Assembly (NCBI RefSeq): GCF_963678635.1
Contig: NW_026971073.1
Coordinates: forward strand, 102,001 to 166,000
Length of the DNA stretch: 64,000 nucleotides
Direction: 5' to 3'
Source of the DNA: Symsagittifera roscoffensis
Lineage: Eukaryota; Xenacoelomorpha; Acoela; Convolutidae
The position numbers were made by a program, and so were the translations under genes. Under the pieces are notes generated by a model. It had not been told where the DNA came from. It searched no databases and saw only the letters and a list, made by a program, of their open reading frames with translations. Below are positions 58,856-64,000 of the stretch, piece after piece. Position 1 is the first letter of the stretch. The number at the start of each line of letters is the position of its first letter.

Positions 58856-60586
58856 AAAAGTCTCGAACAAGACCTTAAAGGACTTAGATTAGAACTAACC
58901 AAAACATTAGATTAGAATTAAACAAATAAAACATTTTCAAAAAAAAGTTACACGACAATAATTTTGTAGAAATGTCTCTACGACTCAATATATCAGAGCA
59001 ATTATTCCGAACAATACAAAAATTACCGGTATTGAAAGAAGACGTCGGACAAGAGACGACATACGACTAGGACGAAATTTTCCAATAGTTTCATGGTCGT
59101 ACGGCAAAGGCAAAAGCAACTTTTATACTTAGAACTTTACCAGCAGTAAATTTAGATTTGCATTTACTGACATAAAATTTTTGAAGAAAAGTCTTCAACG
59201 ATCGTTAATGGCGCTAAACCTAATAAATTTACAAAAACGACTGATAAGAACATCTCTGGTGGTTTTCCACTAAAATCTGCAGTAAACTTAATAAAACATC
59301 TTGAAAAAAATATTTATTGAAAAAAAAATAGTATAAAACAAATTGATAGTGTCTATAAATCATCTTTTCATCCCAGCTTCATCACCTAAAAGATAACAGC
59401 AAATAAAAGAAACATTAACTTCATAAAAACTTAACTTTAATCTTTTCTTTCAATTAAAACATTTATCTAAAGTTTTTCAATTCTTATCCTTGTTTTCACT
59501 TTAATTAACCTTATTTAAAGCAACAGATCATCACGGCCTCCCTTGGATTTTTTATGATTTTTCACCTAAATTAAATTAATTAAATTTAAATAAATATTCT
59601 GAACATCAAGGGTTGTCCTTGGATCAAAAAGAACAGTTTTTTTCTCCCCCTCCCAAATTAACCAGTCTCTAACGACCTCAAACGTCGAATTACTATCCAA
59701 CCTTACTCAAGACCTAGGATTTAGAGAAAATTTTTAAAGACTAAGCATTCTAATTAGGATAAACAGTGAAGAGCTTCTGTTATTCATCCTTCACTTGATC
59801 CCCCCTCTTAACTGACCCAGGATTATGCTTAAACTTATTTAGGTTAAAATAGTAACTAAGAAACGGTTTGCGTTCTAATTAACTGTTTGATTTGAACCTT
59901 GTGGATCAATTTACTAAAGTCCAACACTTGATCACAAGTCACTACCCCTAAGTAAGATTAAATAAAACAACCCTTATCTTATACTAGCCACGAGAAAGTA
60001 ACAATCATTCTCACGAATCGATATATCCTTTTTTCTCCAACCCTACAATACATGACCCAAGTTAAGCTAACCACAAAAAATCGTAAGAACTAACAGTTAA
60101 GGAAATTAGAAATCATTAATCCCAATCTTTCATCTATCATCCTACACCTTATGTCAAGAGACAATTTAGGAAATACACAAACTATTATACTACATAACAA
60201 AATATTTAATGACGAAAGATACGACCTTGTAGTCACACCACAGAGACAAACAAGAGGATACATAAGAACAAATGACAAATATTTAGGAAGAAAATTATAA
60301 GCAAACAAAAACATTTTGTTCGAAAACGATTTTCAAAGCGAAGAAACGCAGTCTCAGAATCAGAAATCAGTGAAATACAGGACCTTTACAAATTGAAAGA
60401 CTAAAAAAACATCAAATTAACGATCAATTAAACTTTTCTGACTAAGAAACCACGTCAATATCATCAATAAAAGGAAAACGAAGGTTTAAAAAAAGTCATA
60501 TACAAACAAACCAGTACGTCTATATGATTGGAATCAACCAATAAAACACGTTGAAAATTACACACTCACTGTCATAAAACACAAAA
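58856..60586 (+). other. Leader of element D
   Basis: About 1.7 kb without a recognisable coding region. AT-rich, with no CCCTCCGGA motifs or hairpin modules like those in the A/C and B leaders. Confidence 0.5.
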
Positions 60587-63500
60587 ATGATCCGAAATGA
60601 AGAAAACCAAGAAGAAACCTCCGTTCTCCCATTTTTAATGAACCCACTAGCTGAAATTAGAGGACAAGTACAATTTTGTCAAAGCTTTATCGCAACTGTA
60701 TTTGGAAAAGGAGATAGTCAGTGCACAAGAGAATTCCCAGAGGTAAAAATCAAAAGACAACTTCTTGATCACTATCTAAAAGGAATGGGTAACATTAGAC
60801 AACAAAATGGACTCTACACAAGAAATCAGTTCACCATATAGCTTTCATGGCAATCATCTAATCCAAACAGACGACGTAGATATTGATTTTTCAAAAGTTT
60901 TCACAGAATACATAAAAACTATACAACATCAAAACTCAAAAAGAGCAAATTCAATATTCACTAACGATGTTTTCCCAATATTTTATAGCTATTTGACTAT
61001 ATTAGAAAGAACAGAATCTCAAGGAGATTCACAAGTTCAAACATCTCGACATACAATCGTAAGACATGAAATTGAACTATTTTCCTAATTTTTAAACGCG
61101 ATCCGTGAAAATATATCAAGTAATGAAAGGGTGCAACATGTTAAACAAGACTCACAAAAATCTTAGTATGGTTCATAATTGATTTTTTTACACATAATTT
61201 TGACCTCATTTCGCAAGCAAGAAAAACCTTTAGATCACAAGATACAGATGATGAAACTGTCTTAGCAGAACAATCAGGTTATGTTTGGAACCCTGAATGG
61301 TCTCATGTGTTATTTGCTACTATACCAACAAATACATCAAGCCAAGCATTTAGCACAATTTATATTAACAAAGATTATGTTAGAAAATATCCAATCACAG
61401 TCGACGCAACACCTTTAAACTATGATTCATTCTTTCGGGATAGAGCAGTAAACAATAGTTTAATTTCAACTTTTCTCCAACACAACAACATAAATGGAAC
61501 TAAAAATCTTACACAACAAGACATCCAAACTCCATCACACTTCGTAAGTGATCAAATGGTTGAAACAATAACAATTACAACACATTGAATATTTCACCTA
61601 TCCATCCAAATCTTACAACTCCAAGACCAAAAAACCCAATTTACCACAGGTAACAGTACAATCCACACTGAAATTTTCAGCTGTTTCAAAAGACTCACAT
61701 ATAGATTACCAATCATTTAGACCAATTACAAAACCAGCACAAAAACAAAAAAATTCAAAAAAGAAATAATTTTTCCGAACATAACTATAATTTTGTAAGT
61801 AGACCACAAACAACTAGATCTTCTAGTACAAAGTCTCAAAACCACTTATTCTCACAAAGTCAAAGTTTACAACAACCATCATCAAATTCAGTAAGTTTTA
61901 ATGATTACCCACAAAATTCACAAGATCGAAGTAAAAACTATACATTTTTCCAACAAAACAAAAATAATACACATCGATATCATACTAGACATCAAACACC
62001 TTCTTATACAGCTAGTTACTTTCCTTGAGATGATGAGGAATATTATAATTAAAATCATCAACGATTTTATCGAAGACAGAGACCTCGTTCTTACAACATA
62101 GATCAACCAGTTATTTTTGAACCTTATACACGAGAAGAACAAATACAACAACCTAGAACAAATCCAACATCCCAGAATAATATTTTTCAAACACAAAACC
62201 CAGTAAATGCATAATCTTATTAACCAACAGAAATGCCTAACGAAATTCCACTACCATAATGTTTACAACAACATGAAATAACAGAAAGCCGACTTACGAT
62301 ATTTTCACCAAAGCCAAATGCCGCAGAATCACTACAGATGACTATGAAATTATATCTAATGGGTGGATGATCAATATCATCAAATAGACCAGTAATGGTA
62401 TTCAAAGGCACATATCCAGAATACTCTGTAGAGGATTACTAAATTGCAGTCACAGCGAATCTAATTTTAAATATAGGACCTGAAACAGTAAATACGCCAC
62501 TTCATTAAAATTGGATTTATAGGCGCACAGCATTAATCAAAACCACACTTATTGGGGCAGCCGTAAAAAATGGTTTTCGGTTCCACCTGAGGATATATAA
62601 TCTGATGGGAAAATACTTACACAAGAATTTTCAAAAATGTTTGACTCTGAAAGAAACAAACAACATCTAAGAGTCCAATGCAATGAAATTCGAAGACTAC
62701 CAAATTAAACAATTAAATTAAACTAGCGGTAAGAATTGAAACACTAGTCCGAAAACGTTTTCACTCAAAATTCTTGATTATAAAATACAAAAATGACAGA
62801 AATCTTAATGATGACTCTAACACTTCAATTACAAAAAATAGCAATAAAAAAGAGATCACATGTTTCCTCCATCCGAGAACCAGGCTTAGACTTTAGAAAA
62901 CTAGTTGATAAATAAGAACAAGCAAAAGTCACTATGAAACTAGAAGAAACAGAAAATCTAAAGCTATAAAATGTCAATATCATCCAAACCACTACTTCAA
63001 ACATAAAGAAATATACACGACCCAGATACAGATTTATCCAAAAAAATTACTGAAATTATTAATATATACGAGAAAAACCCAAGATTTAAAGGCAAACCAT
63101 CATTCAAAAAATGGTGCAACTATTGCCGAATATATAGACACATCATTGCTGAATGCAGACAAAAACAGCAAGACAACCAAAATAAACTACAAAAGTACAG
63201 AGAACCTAACAAAACATTTCATCAGTATATGAAAAAGGATCAAAATTTACCTAACAAAAATATCCACGGTAATTATAGTTCTTGAAAACCAATACCAAAT
63301 TATCAAATTATTCTAGAAATCAATCTCCTTATAATTCAAACTTCAGAGGACGATCACCAAACCAAAGAAATTCACGTAATTTATCACAAAACAGATATAG
63401 TTGATCAAATAGTCGAAATAATCACCATAGAAACAATTATTCAAGCTCAAATTCAAACCGACCAGAATTTTCATTTGGAATCAGTTACCAATCCCACTCT

Positions 63501-64000
63501 AGGAACATAAATTACTCAAATAGTCGAAATCAACAAAATCATAATCGATCACGAAATTACTCAAACAATATATCGAACCACCAAAGACCAAATTATAACA
63601 ATTATCAAAATAGACCACGAGATAAGTCACAAAAAAGAAATTCAAACACTAACAGAAGACATAAAAAAAAACAATTCTCAATCACCACAATGGAAAAACA
63701 CACGATATCCAGATTATCAACAAAAAAAGTCAAAGACTCCACAACATCAAAGACAAATCAATCGAGTACATTCAACTGAAGAAATCAATTAAGACCCCCC
63801 TGGTAAGGATAATACAGAAAATATAGAATTACAATTAAATCACATCAATTGCGAATCTTTAGACAATGAAAACGGCACAGTAAATGCAATTTCAATTAAC
63901 ATGATACACGTTGAAAATGACTACGAACTTCTTATAGATGAACAACCAATACATTCCCAAAGCTATAAAAGTCATGATCACTTTCTCTTAAATTATTACA
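60587..64000 (+). pseudogene. gag: Decayed gag of element D
   Basis: The first plausible ATG is at 60587. Readable coding pieces are 60587-60841, 60807-61088, 61200-61588, about 61780-62530 and about 62570-63900, in changing frames. A retrotransposon-Gag core is seen at about 62560-62970 (EFSKMFDSERNKQH, CNEIRRLPN, VRIETLVRK, FRKLVDK). A CX2CX4HX4C knuckle is at about 63115-63160 (CNYCRIYRHIIAEC, with Arg where Gly is usual). An Asn/Ser/Arg-rich tract follows. Between 61790 and 62530 the in-frame stops are TAA and TGA with no TAG. Protease would begin beyond the window. The protein is certainly not made intact from this copy. Confidence 0.75.

Larger units (their letters stand above)
58459..64000 (+). 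mobile_element. LTR retrotransposon D, 5' part only, decayed
   Basis: 5' LTR, putative primer-binding site, ~1.7 kb leader and gag on the plus strand, continuing past the window. Gag-type core and a CCHC knuckle suggest a Ty3/gypsy-like element, but no pol is in view to confirm it. It belongs to a family distinct from A/C and B. Coding sequence is strongly A-rich on the sense strand. Confidence 0.75.

Noticed and set aside
60587-64000. Alternative genetic code reading TAA as Gln and TGA as Trp
   Set aside because: The RT ORF in the same window uses CAA and TGG normally and ends at TAA, and element D also has frameshifts. Transition-biased decay explains the stops without a code change.

Overview
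This looks like a repeat-dense, AT-rich stretch of an animal (probably invertebrate) nuclear genome. I found no recognisable host gene. Every long reading frame belongs to a mobile element: two Ty3/gypsy-type LTR retrotransposons (a third family near the right edge), an R2-like retroelement carrying a restriction-like endonuclease (RLE), and a decayed Polinton/Maverick-type DNA polymerase. hAT-type MITEs, a macrosatellite and tRNA-derived repeats fill much of the rest. No bacterial operon, CRISPR array or rRNA gene is visible.

Layout. 1-19.4 kb, minus strand: an old Ty3-type element (A/C; 5' LTR 18525-19371, leader 15724-18524 and 3664-3885, decayed gag-protease 1-3663) appears to be split by a younger relative, B (3886-15723). 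B has two nearly identical LTRs, a ~3.1 kb leader, gag-protease, RT and RNase H, but no integrase. The leaders of both elements carry irregular arrays of a CCCTCCGGA-like motif and a hairpin module whose outer stem shows compensatory changes. 20.7-22.6 kb: a solo LTR and three hAT-like MITEs with 8-bp target duplications. 23.7-37.1 kb: a macrosatellite with 3.4-3.7 kb period. Each unit joins TTAC-rich and GATGG-rich low-complexity blocks to two unique segments. The third unit is interrupted by a 3.55 kb RLE-type retroelement (1023-codon ORF at 30162-33233), flanked by a 15-bp direct repeat; the same site is empty in the preceding unit.

37.1-58.4 kb: AT-rich DNA with an inverted macrosatellite fragment (39.7-40.5 kb), a DNA polymerase B relic (42.08-44.77 kb, minus), tandem and segmental duplications (46.1-48.8 and 49.7-56.9 kb), and two copies of a tRNA-like pol III promoter module. 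58.46 kb to the right edge: a third LTR family on the plus strand with 5' LTR, putative primer-binding site, long leader and a gag broken by stops and frameshifts. Its LTR relative is the solo LTR at 20.7 kb.

The genes do not form a pathway. The window records layered invasion: an old Ty3 element, a younger one nested in it, a satellite colonised by an RLE retroelement at one site, and remnants of a Polinton. The items most worth follow-up are the satellite-inserted RLE element, the structured and motif-rich leaders, and the integrase-less element B.
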